A stretch of DNA of 27,565 bases, from positions 1 to 27,565 of the forward strand of contig JAOULB010000001.1 of assembly GCA_029882235.1 (NCBI GenBank), given 5' to 3'. Origin of the DNA: Gammaproteobacteria bacterium (GTDB lineage Bacteria > Pseudomonadota > Gammaproteobacteria > UBA6429 > Thiohalophilaceae). The translations under genes were made by a program, and so were the position numbers. How positions within the stretch are numbered: position 1 is the first letter of the stretch; each line of letters starts with the position of its first letter. The notes beneath the pieces were generated by a model that was given only the letters and a program-made list of their open reading frames with translations, searched no databases and was not told the origin of the DNA. Shown piece by piece: positions 17,301 to 25,071 of this stretch.

Positions 17301-19340
17301 CTAGTTAGGCAGTTTAAAACCAGCGACTGAATGACGAAGTTCATTCGCCAGCTCAGCCAGGTTACCAATCGAAGCAGCGGTTTCATTGGTACCCGCTGAG
17401 GTCTGAGTCGTGATTTCCTGAATCACATTCATAGTCTCAGAAATATTGGTTGCTGCTCGGGCCTGCTGCGATGCAGACTCTGAAATGTTTCGAATCAGAT
17501 CCGCAAGGTGAGAAGACACCGATTCAATCGACTCAAGGGCTTCACCCGCGTTTTGCGCCAGTTGCGCTCCCGCGACAACACCCGAGGTACTTTCTTCCAT
17601 CGAGGACACCGCCTCTTTAGTATCAGACTGAATCCCTTTCACCAGCGCCTCAATCTGTCGAGTCGCGTCACCGGAACGTTCCGCCAGTCGCTGAACTTCG
17701 TCCGCTACCACCGCGAAGCCTCGTCCGGCTTCACCGGCCATGGCCGCCTGAATCGCCGCGTTCAAGGCCAGAATGTTGGTTTGTTCGGCAATGTCATTAA
17801 TCAGCTCAACGATGTCACCAATTTCCTGTGAGCTTTCACCCAGACGTTTAATACGTTTTGAGGTTTCCTGAATCTGTTCACGAATGGTATCCATACCATG
17901 AATCGTTTTCTGCACCGCTTCCGCGCCTTTACCCGCGATGGTTACCGACTTGTTCGCTTCGTCGGCCAGCTCACTCGCGTGAGAAGAAACCGCTTCAATA
18001 GAAATCGCCATTTCGTTAATCGCACTACTGGCATCAGTAATCTGCTGCGCCTGATGGTCAGAAGCTTCAGCAAGATGCATCGCTGTCGCCTGCGTCTGTT
18101 GCGCCGCTGAGGATACCTGTTGAGTTGTATCGTTAATCGCCGCAACCAGATTACGTAACGCGTCGATCGCATAGTTGATCGAGTCCGCGATCGCGCCGGT
18201 AATATCTTCTGTTACTGTTGCTGTTACCGTCAGGTCACCATCCGCGAGGTCACCCATTTCGTCCAGCAGTCGCAAAATCGCTTCCTGGTTTCGTGTGTTG
18301 GTGTTTTCAGTCATCTGACGTTGATGCTCAGTCTGATTCAGACGGCGACGTGAGTCATTCCAGTAGAGATAACCCAGCAGAACAACCAGCCCCAGAGATA
18401 ACACACCAAACAACTTCGCCAGTACGGGCATTAAACGACCTTCAGTTGCACCCTCATAAGCAGAAGATACCGCTGAGATCTGGTTCAGGAGTAATTCACT
18501 CACACCCAGAATTTCTTCGGCCGCACCAGACACCTGGAACATTTCTGGTGAACGCTCAAGAATTGAACCGACCTGGTTTCGAATATCAGCAAACTGTTTG
18601 GATACTTCAAGCAGTTTTGCGCGTGCGCCCGGTGCTGTAATCTTGGTAATACTTAACCGCGAGTTACCACGCAACATATCCTGAATCACGCGACCGAACA
18701 GCGCCGCATCTCGACCGAATCGGTCAGCCGCAGTTACCGCACCTTCACCACCATCCAGTACACGACTCACGTTACTGGAGATACGTTGCATCAACATCAG
18801 CTGACGCGTGGCGATATAAACCTGATCGGGCTTGGCACCCTGTTGTGCCATACTGGCCACAACTTCGTCTGACAAAGCCAGAAGAGTAGGAATCTGTTCA
18901 TTAATACCAGTAATGTAAGAACGCATGTTTGCCACAACTTCACGACGCTTGAGAATAATGTCGACGTTCTCACTATAGCTCTTCCATAGACCATACAATT
19001 TAGTTAATGGCGCCATTTCACCTGAAATTTCGCCCGGCGTTTCACGTTTCTGGTAGTTCAGAATTTCTTCAAACTGATCACGCGAACGCTGTAATAATGG
19101 GAAGGCTTTAATATCACCACGTGCAGCCTGTGAGGCCAGCTTGGCAATTTCCTGAGATAAAACACTTTGCTCACCGATTTTGGAGATATAAGTTTTATCA
19201 TTACTATCCTGTGCAGCGCTCAGACCGAAATAAACCGCCATCGCGACCACTGACACAACTAACAGGATGATCACCAGGACCATTGTGCGTCCATAGGATG
19301 TCGTTGCGTTACCTAACAGACCATCAGTTGAAAACTTCAT
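17301..19340 (-). CDS. pilJ: methyl-accepting chemotaxis receptor PilJ
   Basis: This 679-residue inner-membrane receptor has a first membrane helix at about residues 20-41 (MVLVIILLVVSVVAMAVYFG) and a second at about residues 305-327. Between them is a periplasmic helical domain of the PilJ type with repeated asparagine/glutamine-rich coils. The cytoplasmic part has a HAMP-like region and a long coiled coil. The hairpin tip, near residue 530, reads EQTNILALNAAIQAAMAGEAGRGFAVVADEV in two adjoining parts, matching the MCP signature that contacts CheW and CheA. No C-terminal NWETF-type tether is present. GAGGAGC about seven bases before the ATG is a strong ribosome binding site. PilJ is thought to sense surface contact or pilin; the ligand here is unknown. 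Confidence 0.95.
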   Translation of the reverse strand: MKFSTDGLLGNATTSYGRTMVLVIILLVVSVVAMAVYFGLSAAQDSNDKTYISKIGEQSVLSQEIAKLASQAARGDIKAFPLLQRSRDQFEEILNYQKRETPGEISGEMAPLTKLYGLWKSYSENVDIILKRREVVANMRSYITGINEQIPTLLALSDEVVASMAQQGAKPDQVYIATRQLMLMQRISSNVSRVLDGGEGAVTAADRFGRDAALFGRVIQDMLRGNSRLSITKITAPGARAKLLEVSKQFADIRNQVGSILERSPEMFQVSGAAEEILGVSELLLNQISAVSSAYEGATEGRLMPVLAKLFGVLSLGLVVLLGYLYWNDSRRRLNQTEHQRQMTENTNTRNQEAILRLLDEMGDLADGDLTVTATVTEDITGAIADSINYAIDALRNLVAAINDTTQQVSSAAQQTQATAMHLAEASDHQAQQITDASSAINEMAISIEAVSSHASELADEANKSVTIAGKGAEAVQKTIHGMDTIREQIQETSKRIKRLGESSQEIGDIVELINDIAEQTNILALNAAIQAAMAGEAGRGFAVVADEVQRLAERSGDATRQIEALVKGIQSDTKEAVSSMEESTSGVVAGAQLAQNAGEALESIESVSSHLADLIRNISESASQQARAATNISETMNVIQEITTQTSAGTNETAASIGNLAELANELRHSVAGFKLPN

Positions 19341-19439
19341 TGTTTTGCTCCTCGTACTTTATATAAGCAACGGCACTCGACCGACTTACCCTGATTACTC
19401 TTCACCCATTATGTCGTCAAACATATATTTTTTTTATCC

Positions 19440-19994
19440 TCAGGATTTTGCGGCGACTTCTTTAAACACCGAATCCTGACATAGTTGGGGAATACTAAAA
19501 ATGCCCCAATAAACATCATTTTGCTGATAGGCGCCTGTTAGCTTGCCCATCAATTCTTTTGAAATCTGTGGGAACATGTCCGTCTGTTCCTCTTCAAAAA
19601 AGTGGCGTAAACCAAATACTTCATCAACCAGCAGGCCTGCCGCTAGTTTGTCACGATTGATAACCAGAATTCGTGAACGACGATGGATGGGGGTGGTTCG
19701 ACCTTCGATAAAATTACCCATATCCAATATCGGCATCAATGTACCACGTACATTCGCCAATCCTAAAACCCAGGGTTGCGCACTGGGCACGCGTGTCATT
19801 TGTGGAAAAGGCAGAATTTCATTCACCTCCCCGAACGCGGCGACCAGTCTTACGTCACCTAACCTGAAACCAATACCTGACCAGGTCTGGCGAACTTCAA
19901 TCTGGCTTGGCAGACCCAGGGCCTTCTGACGACTACGGGCTTCAATGTCCCGTAATAACTCAAAAAGTGGGTTGGATTCTGCCACTGCTGCCAC
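19440..19994 (-). CDS. pilI: CheW-like adaptor PilI (GTG start proposed)
   Basis: This is a CheW-like protein of 184 residues that bridges PilJ and ChpA. It has GIGFRLGDVRLVAAFGEVNEIL-type strands (about residues 44-65), VLGLANVRGTLMPILDMGNFI (about residues 76-97) and RILVINRDKLAAGLLVDEVFGLRHF, all in the normal order. The longest open frame begins at a TTG at 20009, but that codon lies inside a GGAGG (20007 to 20003) that overlaps the pilH stop. The first in-frame start at a proper distance is the GTG at 19994, eight bases downstream, and I use it. A second GTG at 19985 is also possible. The gap to pilJ is 99 bases. Confidence 0.92.
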   Translation of the reverse strand: MAAVAESNPLFELLRDIEARSRQKALGLPSQIEVRQTWSGIGFRLGDVRLVAAFGEVNEILPFPQMTRVPSAQPWVLGLANVRGTLMPILDMGNFIEGRTTPIHRRSRILVINRDKLAAGLLVDEVFGLRHFFEEEQTDMFPQISKELMGKLTGAYQQNDVYWGIFSIPQLCQDSVFKEVAAKS

Positions 19995-19998
19995 CGTC

Positions 19999-20364
19999 CT
20001 AGCCTCCAATTATGGTCTTAATCTTACTGACCAGGTCATCCTCAGATACAGGTTTGGAGATATAGTCTTTTGCACCCTGGCGTAGACCCCAAACACGATC
20101 GGTTTCCTGATCCTTGGTTGTTACGATAATAATAGGAATTGATGAGGTCTCCGGATCTTTAGTTAATGCACGCGTGGCCTGAAAGCCATTCATGCCCGGC
20201 ATAACAACATCCATCAATACCAAATCTGGTTTTTCCTTTTTAGTCATCGCAATACCGTCTTCGGCATTATCCGCTGAAAGCACCTCAAAACTGTTCTTTT
20301 CAAGAATGGTTTTAAAGACATGCACTTCAGTGGGCGAATCATCAATAATTAATATCCGTGCCAT
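19999..20364 (-). CDS. pilH: response regulator PilH
   Basis: This 121-residue protein is a stand-alone receiver domain of the CheY type. The acidic pair is Asp8/Asp9 (ILIIDDSPTE), the phosphoacceptor is Asp52 (LVLMDVVMPGMNG), and the conserved Thr and Lys are in IIIVTTKDQET and DYISKPV. In Pseudomonas, PilH acts with PilG downstream of ChpA and is linked to pilus retraction or to draining phosphate. GGGAG sits about nine bases before the ATG. It follows pilG after 74 bases, and pilI begins four bases after its stop with its ribosome binding site inside the pilH end, showing coupling. Confidence 0.96.
   Translation of the reverse strand: MARILIIDDSPTEVHVFKTILEKNSFEVLSADNAEDGIAMTKKEKPDLVLMDVVMPGMNGFQATRALTKDPETSSIPIIIVTTKDQETDRVWGLRQGAKDYISKPVSEDDLVSKIKTIIGG
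20003..20007 (-). promoter_or_regulatory. ribosome binding site deciding the pilI start
   Basis: GGAGG on the minus strand is formed by the last codons of pilH and lies eight bases before the GTG at 19994. It cannot serve the TTG at 20009 that it overlaps, so the shorter PilI is preferred. Confidence 0.75.
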
Positions 20365-20438
20365 GTGATTATTCTCCCACCTGCACAGTCATATCTGTGT
20401 TGTTATTGTTATGTTGATTTCGTTTCATTGACTTAACC

Positions 20439-20843
20439 TTATCGCATTGCATGTTTCTTAATTGCACCCAGCAGTTCTTCTTTAGTGAACGGCTTGGTTA
20501 AATACTGTTCTGAGCCAACGATACGTCCCTTGGCTCGGTCAAATAGACCATCTTTACTCGATAGCATTATTACAGGTGTTTTTTTAAACACCTTGTTGTT
20601 TTTGATCAATGCTGTGGTCTGATAACCATCCAGTCTCGGCATCATGATATCGACAAAAATTATCGCTGGGCGATGATCGGCAATCTTGGCCAGGGCCTCA
20701 AAACCATCAGTGGCCGTGACGACTTCACAACCGACTTTTTTCAGCAGGGTCTCAGCCGTGCGTCGAATCGTCTTGCTGTCATCGATGACCATTACCTTTA
20801 ACCCCTGGTAAATATCATCCATTGCCTTTTCTGCGAGAGCCAT
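20439..20843 (-). CDS. pilG: response regulator PilG
   Basis: This 134-residue CheY-like receiver is the first gene of the cluster. It has Asp21/Asp22 (VMVIDDSKTIRRTAE), phosphoacceptor Asp65 (IIFVDIMMPRLDG), Thr/Ser in VIMLSSKDG and the lysine in QYLTKPF. The core (KTIRRTAETLLKKVGC and IVGSEQYLTKPF) is almost identical to what I recall of Pseudomonas PilG, where it promotes pilus extension and cAMP signalling through FimL/CyaB. The N-terminus is about six residues longer than that. The ATG at 20843 has only a weak ribosome binding site; an in-frame stop lies two codons upstream, and ATG at residue 8 would leave too short a spacer. Confidence 0.96.
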   Translation of the reverse strand: MALAEKAMDDIYQGLKVMVIDDSKTIRRTAETLLKKVGCEVVTATDGFEALAKIADHRPAIIFVDIMMPRLDGYQTTALIKNNKVFKKTPVIMLSSKDGLFDRAKGRIVGSEQYLTKPFTKEELLGAIKKHAMR

Positions 20844-21211
20844 GATCTATTTTATCCACTTCAATCCCCTTAGGGGCCGATTTTAGTGTAAGTTACCCGA
20901 CATATTTAATATTAATTTTAAATATCGTATATAAGTATCTATATTATATACGATATTCGATGAATTCAATTATTTAAATGTGTTTCACCATCCTGGACCC
21001 AGTTCACATTGACTGATAATTTTCTAAACTTTTCCGAGTTGAGACATACTACCTGTAAAATTCCCACAATAAAAGTACTGTTGGTTAAAAAATGTACAAA
21101 TTTTTGCCCAGACAGATTCCTCCATATGGCCTACCATATCGCTCTACCCGAATTTAGACAAGATCAACAAAACCCTTGTCACATTATTGTTAAAACCGGT
21201 ACTTTGCTTTT
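20844..21211. other. divergent intergenic region between pilG and gshB
   Basis: This 368-base region should contain the promoters of both the Pil-Chp operon and the gshB operon. It is AT-rich between about 20900 and 20980, where a perfect inverted repeat lies. CCCC-TTA-GGGG at 20865-20875 is a small hairpin in the pilG leader. I cannot pick a confident -35/-10 pair on either strand. A 68-codon open frame (21009-21215) overlapping the gshB start has no ribosome binding site or recognisable product. Confidence 0.45.
20921..20957. repeat. perfect 14-bp inverted repeat upstream of pilG
   Basis: AATATCGTATATAA at 20921-20934 is the exact reverse complement of TTATATACGATATT at 20944-20957, with a 9-base spacer. 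It lies about 78 bases before the pilG start on that strand and about 255 bases before gshB. The arms are nearly all A/T and no T-run follows, so a protein-binding operator or an extrudable cruciform is more likely than a terminator. Confidence 0.8.
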
Positions 21212-22171
21212 ATGAAACTCAAACTTGGCGTGATCATGGATCCCATCGGCTCCATCAATTTCAAAAAGGACAGCACGCTGGCCATGTTGCTTGAGGCCCA
21301 GTCTCGTGACTATACACTCTACTATATAGAACAGCAGCACCTGTTTGCTGTGAACAATCAGGCCATGGCGACGGCCCAGCCTGTTCAGGTATTTGAGAAT
21401 CCTGATCAGTGGTATGAATTAGGCCCCCAACAGACGATTGCCCTGGCGGAGCTGGATGTCATCCTGATGCGTAAGGATCCTCCTTTTGATATGGACTACA
21501 TCTACACCACTTATCTACTGGAGCTGGCTGAAGCGGCGGGTACGCTGGTGGTCAACCGAGCACAGAGTCTGCGCGACGCCAATGAAAAGTTCTTCACCAC
21601 CCAGTTTCCCCAGTGCATTTCACCCACGCTGGTCAGTGCCCAGGCAGAAACTCTGCATGCCTTTGTGAAAGAGCACCAGGACACCATATTAAAGCCACTG
21701 GATGGGATGGGTGGTGCTTCTATATATAGAGTGAAGCAGAACGACCCAAACATTAATGTGATTTTCGAAAACCTGACTCAACACGGTCAGCGTCTGATCA
21801 TGGCGCAGAAGTTTATCCCTGAGATCAGCGCCGGCGATAAGCGTATCTTGCTCATTAATGGCGAGGCCGTGCCCTATGCACTGGCACGCATCCCCGCCAA
21901 AGGTGAAACCCGTGCTAATCTGGCCGCAGGTGGCGAAGGTGTCGTGGTAGAACTCACCGAACGAGATCACTGGATCTGTCGGCAAGTCGCACCCACGCTT
22001 ATTGATAAGGGGCTTATGTTTGTTGGCATTGATGTGATTGGTGATTACCTGACTGAAGTGAATGTCACCAGCCCAACCTGCATTCGTGAAATCGATCAGG
22101 CACAGGGCCTGAATATCAGTGCACAATTAATGGACTGTATTGAGCGAACCATAGAGGAGAAACAGCATTGA
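21212..22171 (+). CDS. gshB: glutathione synthetase
   Basis: This 319-residue ATP-grasp enzyme joins gamma-glutamylcysteine and glycine to make glutathione in the cytoplasm. The start MKLKLGVIMDPIGSINFKKD is the family's N-terminus, DVILMRKDPPFDMDYIYTTY is the substrate-side block, LKPLDGMGGASIYR is the ATP-grasp glycine loop and EVNVTSPTCIREID near the end supplies metal-binding residues. Length is normal (E. coli 316). No strong ribosome binding site precedes the ATG. It begins the plus-strand operon, and its TGA overlaps the apbE TTG start. Its place beside the Pil-Chp cluster is the same as in Pseudomonas. Confidence 0.97.
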   Translation: MKLKLGVIMDPIGSINFKKDSTLAMLLEAQSRDYTLYYIEQQHLFAVNNQAMATAQPVQVFENPDQWYELGPQQTIALAELDVILMRKDPPFDMDYIYTTYLLELAEAAGTLVVNRAQSLRDANEKFFTTQFPQCISPTLVSAQAETLHAFVKEHQDTILKPLDGMGGASIYRVKQNDPNINVIFENLTQHGQRLIMAQKFIPEISAGDKRILLINGEAVPYALARIPAKGETRANLAAGGEGVVVELTERDHWICRQVAPTLIDKGLMFVGIDVIGDYLTEVNVTSPTCIREIDQAQGLNISAQLMDCIERTIEEKQH

Positions 22172-23208
22172 GGACGTTCTCTAAGCTTTATCTGGCATTT
22201 ATCATCGGCATCTTTTTAACCGCCTGCCAACCCGCACCGAAAGAACAAAAGCTCAGTCTGTTTGTATTTGGCACCCTGGTTGATGTCACTTTGTGGGGTG
22301 TCGATAAACAGACCGCCGAGCAGGCCGTCAAAGATATCGAAACAGATCTGAAGTTTATGCACTTTGCCTGGCATGCCTGGCAGCCGGGACCATTGGGGCG
22401 AGTGAATGAATTACTTTCACTTGCGGGTGAGTTTTCCGCCAACCCGGCTTTGCTCGATATCATCGCGAAGTCACAACAACTCGCCAATAATAGTGAGCAT
22501 CTGTTTAATCCGGCAATCGGTCATTTGATCGCGTTGTGGGGCTATAACAGTGATGATCCACCAAAGGGGCCACCACCTGATGAAAAGCGAATTAAAAAAC
22601 TGTTGGCCAAAAACCCACGCATGGATGACATCAGTATTGATCATGTGCGCATGAAAAATAAAAACGCCGCCGTCAAACTTGATCTGGGCGCTATTGCCAA
22701 GGGCTATGCACTCGATCGTGTGGTTAACAACATCAAAACGCTAGGTGTAAAAAATGCCATCATCAATGCTGGCGGCGATATCAAGGCCATCGGTAAACAT
22801 GGTGATCGCAACTGGCATATCGGGATTCGTCACCCACGTAAGGAAGGTGTCCTTGCAGGCATATCGCTGCAAGATGGCGAGAGTATTTTTACCTCGGGCG
22901 ACTATGAACGCTTCTATGAACATGAAGGTATTCGTTATCATCACATCATTGATGGTCGTACCGGTTACCCTGCCCAGGGTGTGCAATCTATCACCGTGAT
23001 ACATCCAGATGCAGCGACTGCAGATGCGGCGGCAACCGCACTGTTTATTGCTGGCGTAAAAGACTGGCACCGTATTGCGAAAAAAATGGGCATCAAATAT
23101 GCCATGCTGATCGATACCAATGGCAATATTCATCTGAATCCAGCCATGCAAAAACGGCTTGAATTTAAAGATAAAAACCAGCAAATGAATATCAGCGCGC
23201 CACTATGA
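22168..23208 (+). CDS. apbE: FAD:protein FMN transferase, lipoprotein
   Basis: This 346-residue ApbE protein should attach FMN covalently to threonine of exported flavoproteins such as RnfG/NqrC-like subunits. Residues 1-19 are a lipoprotein signal with lipobox LTAC, giving lipidated Cys20 in the periplasm. Catalytic motifs are in order: LGAIAKGYALDRV, INAGGDIKAIG, TSGDYERF, HHIIDGRTGYP (Gly in place of the common Pro of DPRTG) and TADAAATALFIAG with the metal-binding Asp. The TTG start is supported by GAGGAG at 22154-22159, eight bases upstream, and overlaps the gshB stop. The next two genes follow closely, so the three form a module. No flavoprotein acceptor is visible in the window. Confidence 0.93.
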   Translation: MRTFSKLYLAFIIGIFLTACQPAPKEQKLSLFVFGTLVDVTLWGVDKQTAEQAVKDIETDLKFMHFAWHAWQPGPLGRVNELLSLAGEFSANPALLDIIAKSQQLANNSEHLFNPAIGHLIALWGYNSDDPPKGPPPDEKRIKKLLAKNPRMDDISIDHVRMKNKNAAVKLDLGAIAKGYALDRVVNNIKTLGVKNAIINAGGDIKAIGKHGDRNWHIGIRHPRKEGVLAGISLQDGESIFTSGDYERFYEHEGIRYHHIIDGRTGYPAQGVQSITVIHPDAATADAAATALFIAGVKDWHRIAKKMGIKYAMLIDTNGNIHLNPAMQKRLEFKDKNQQMNISAPL

Positions 23209-23564
23209 CTCGTACCGATTTTATTATTCTGATTGTTGTTTTTTCCGGACTGCCCTTTGTGTATAAAAGCTTCTGGCAACAAACTGGCGCGGCTGAATAT
23301 GCCAATATTTTTGTTGATACAACACAGCAGCACCAGCTGCGACTCACTGAAGATCAGGTCTCAAGTATTCCGGGTGTACTCGGTGTTTCAAAACTTGAAA
23401 TCAAACAGGGGCAAATCCGTTTTATTGACTCACCCTGTAAAGGCAAGGTCTGCATTAAACAGGGCTGGATAAAATCAAACGGTGATCTCGCGGCCTGCCT
23501 ACCCAATAAAGTCGCGATCCAGCTTGCTGGTCAGTATCAGCTTTACGACAGTATTAACTTCTAA
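23205..23564 (+). CDS. NusG domain II-containing protein
   Basis: This 119-residue protein fits the NusG_II family despite its small size. It has one N-terminal membrane segment or uncleaved signal (about residues 5-20, IILIVVFSGLPFVYK) and a periplasm-facing beta domain. The block FIDSPCKGKVCIKQGWI with two cysteines, then AACLPNKVAIQL, is the family's hallmark. Nothing else in it resembles the transcription factor NusG. Family members are often encoded near apbE and the Gx/HepI-like gene, as here, but their function is not established. The ATG overlaps the apbE stop (ATGA), and the next gene starts five bases after its stop. The cysteines may form a disulfide or bind metal; this is inference. 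Confidence 0.88.
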   Translation: MTRTDFIILIVVFSGLPFVYKSFWQQTGAAEYANIFVDTTQQHQLRLTEDQVSSIPGVLGVSKLEIKQGQIRFIDSPCKGKVCIKQGWIKSNGDLAACLPNKVAIQLAGQYQLYDSINF

Positions 23565-23569
23565 TCTGC

Positions 23570-24082
23570 ATGACAACAACAATACAACTAAAAACCACCG
23601 CTGAAGATCATCGCATTGCCTGGTTCAGTGCGCTGGCGATTCTGATCCATGTCATTGAAAGTGCACTGCCCTCACCCTTACCTGGCGTTAAGCCTGGCCT
23701 GGCCAATGTCATCACCATTATTGTCCTGTGCAAATATGGCTGGCGCACTGCAGCCTGGGTGAGTGTGCTGCGTGTGCTGGCAGGCAGTTTGATCCTCGGC
23801 ACTTTTTTATCGCCGACATTTATGCTCAGCCTGACCGGCGCATTGTGTAGTGTTGTAATTCTTATCATCGCCAGTCAGCTGCCCGGTCGTGGCGCTGGCC
23901 CGATTGGTTTTAGCGTCCTTGCTGCGATGGCTCACATCAGCGGCCAGTTTCTGATGGCCTGGGCAATGTTTATCCCCCATCCCGGTCTATGGAAACTGTT
24001 TCCGGTTTTGTTAACTTTTGCCATAATTCTGGGCATTATCAACGGTATTATTAGTCTAATGGTTTTAAAACGTCTGCAATGA
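23570..24082 (+). CDS. Gx transporter / heptaprenyl diphosphate synthase component I family membrane protein
   Basis: This 170-residue protein has about five hydrophobic helices and the family block PGVKPGLANVITIIVLCKYG (about residues 39-58), followed by SVLRVLAGSLILGTFLSPTFMLSLTG in two parts. This is PF07456, annotated either as heptaprenyl diphosphate synthase component I or as Gx transporter. The first name derives from a gene pair in Bacillus and is doubtful here, since no component II gene is nearby. The fold resembles the substrate-binding subunits of ECF-type vitamin transporters. With apbE and the NusG_II gene it probably supports flavin or redox protein maturation, though the substrate is unknown. 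Its stop overlaps the tonB start by four bases. Confidence 0.85.
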   Translation: MTTTIQLKTTAEDHRIAWFSALAILIHVIESALPSPLPGVKPGLANVITIIVLCKYGWRTAAWVSVLRVLAGSLILGTFLSPTFMLSLTGALCSVVILIIASQLPGRGAGPIGFSVLAAMAHISGQFLMAWAMFIPHPGLWKLFPVLLTFAIILGIINGIISLMVLKRLQ

Positions 24083-24987
24083 GCACCATGATTACGCATC
24101 TGCCCTACCGCTATTCCGTCGGTCATAAGGACCGCTTTGGCATTACGCTGTTTTTTGCCCTGGCTATGCATGCGATCATAATCCTTGGTGTTAGTTTTGA
24201 TCTGGAAGATCTGACCGATCCGGATAATGTCGCCACCATGGAAGTCACACTGGTGCATAGTAAAACTGATGAAGCACCCGAGGATGCCGATTATCTTGCG
24301 CAAGCCAATCAGGTCGGTGGTGGCAATATGCAGGACAAGGTACGCCCCAGTAGCCCATTTTCGAACCCTTTACCGACCGACGATCAGGGTTTTGCGCCCA
24401 ACAGCAAAAAGGAAATGATTCCTCCACCTGAAAAAATTAAAAAAGATCAGCGCGAAGTTTTAACCGTTAAGAAAAGTGATTTTCGTACCAACAGCAAGCC
24501 TGAAGAAATCCCCTTACCGCATCAGCAAAACACCCTGACTGCGGCACAACTGTTTGAACGAAGCAGCGAGATTGCACGTTTAAGTGCAGAAATCGATAAA
24601 CTGAAAAAGGCCTACCAGAAAGAAAAACACCATAAGTGGCTCACGGGTGCCAATGCGAAAGAATATAGATATGCCAGCTATCTGGATGCCTGGCGCGCCA
24701 AGGTCGAGCGCATTGGCAATATGAATTTTCCCAGCGAAATCAAACGCAATAGTATCTATGGCAAGGTGCTACTTGATGTGGCGATTAATCCCGATGGCAG
24801 CCTGCATTCGATGAAGGTCTTGCGTTCATCCGGCAATCGAATCATTGATCGCGCCGCCCAACGCATTGTGCGTATGTCTTCGCCCTTCCCACCTCTGCCG
24901 GCGGATATTCTTAAAGAAACCGATGTCCTTCACATCCCTCGTGAGTGGCGTTTCCAAAGATCCGGATTTGCGACGACATCACGTTAA
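24079..24987 (+). CDS. tonB: TonB-like energy transducer, TonB3 type
   Basis: This 302-residue protein has the TonB layout. A short cytoplasmic start precedes one membrane helix at about residues 22-38 (FFALAMHAIIILGVSF). A long charged, proline-containing linker with a coiled-coil segment follows (about residues 165-185). The C-terminal TonB domain has KVLLDVAINPDGSLHSMKVLRSSG, in two parts, and a closing DVLHIPREWRF. In Pseudomonas the gene at this position is tonB3, needed for twitching motility and pilus assembly. That fits its place beside pil-chp, though direct evidence here is only synteny. No exbB or exbD is in the window. It starts inside the preceding stop (ATGA). A diverged second copy follows. 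Confidence 0.9.
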   Translation: MSTMITHLPYRYSVGHKDRFGITLFFALAMHAIIILGVSFDLEDLTDPDNVATMEVTLVHSKTDEAPEDADYLAQANQVGGGNMQDKVRPSSPFSNPLPTDDQGFAPNSKKEMIPPPEKIKKDQREVLTVKKSDFRTNSKPEEIPLPHQQNTLTAAQLFERSSEIARLSAEIDKLKKAYQKEKHHKWLTGANAKEYRYASYLDAWRAKVERIGNMNFPSEIKRNSIYGKVLLDVAINPDGSLHSMKVLRSSGNRIIDRAAQRIVRMSSPFPPLPADILKETDVLHIPREWRFQRSGFATTSR

Positions 24988-25071
24988 AAAATAATTTGCG
25001 TTGAGCACTTGTCAGCTCTGTCATACTTCCTGATACTGCTATATATGACTTCTCTGATTAATCTAGCCAGC
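24984..25071 (+). repeat. duplicated block, upstream copy (before tonB copy 2)
   Basis: These 88 bases align without gaps to 25690-25777, at roughly three quarters identity by eye. The shared segment covers the post-tonB spacer, the string CTTGTCAGCTCTG, GATACT, an ATG at offset 61, and the first nine codons of yqgE (here TTCTCTGATT after the ATG). It marks the joint of a tandem duplication. Confidence 0.8.

Noticed and set aside
21009..21215. 68-codon plus-strand open frame ending at the gshB start
   Set aside because: No ribosome binding site, no recognisable family, and it lies in the divergent promoter region.
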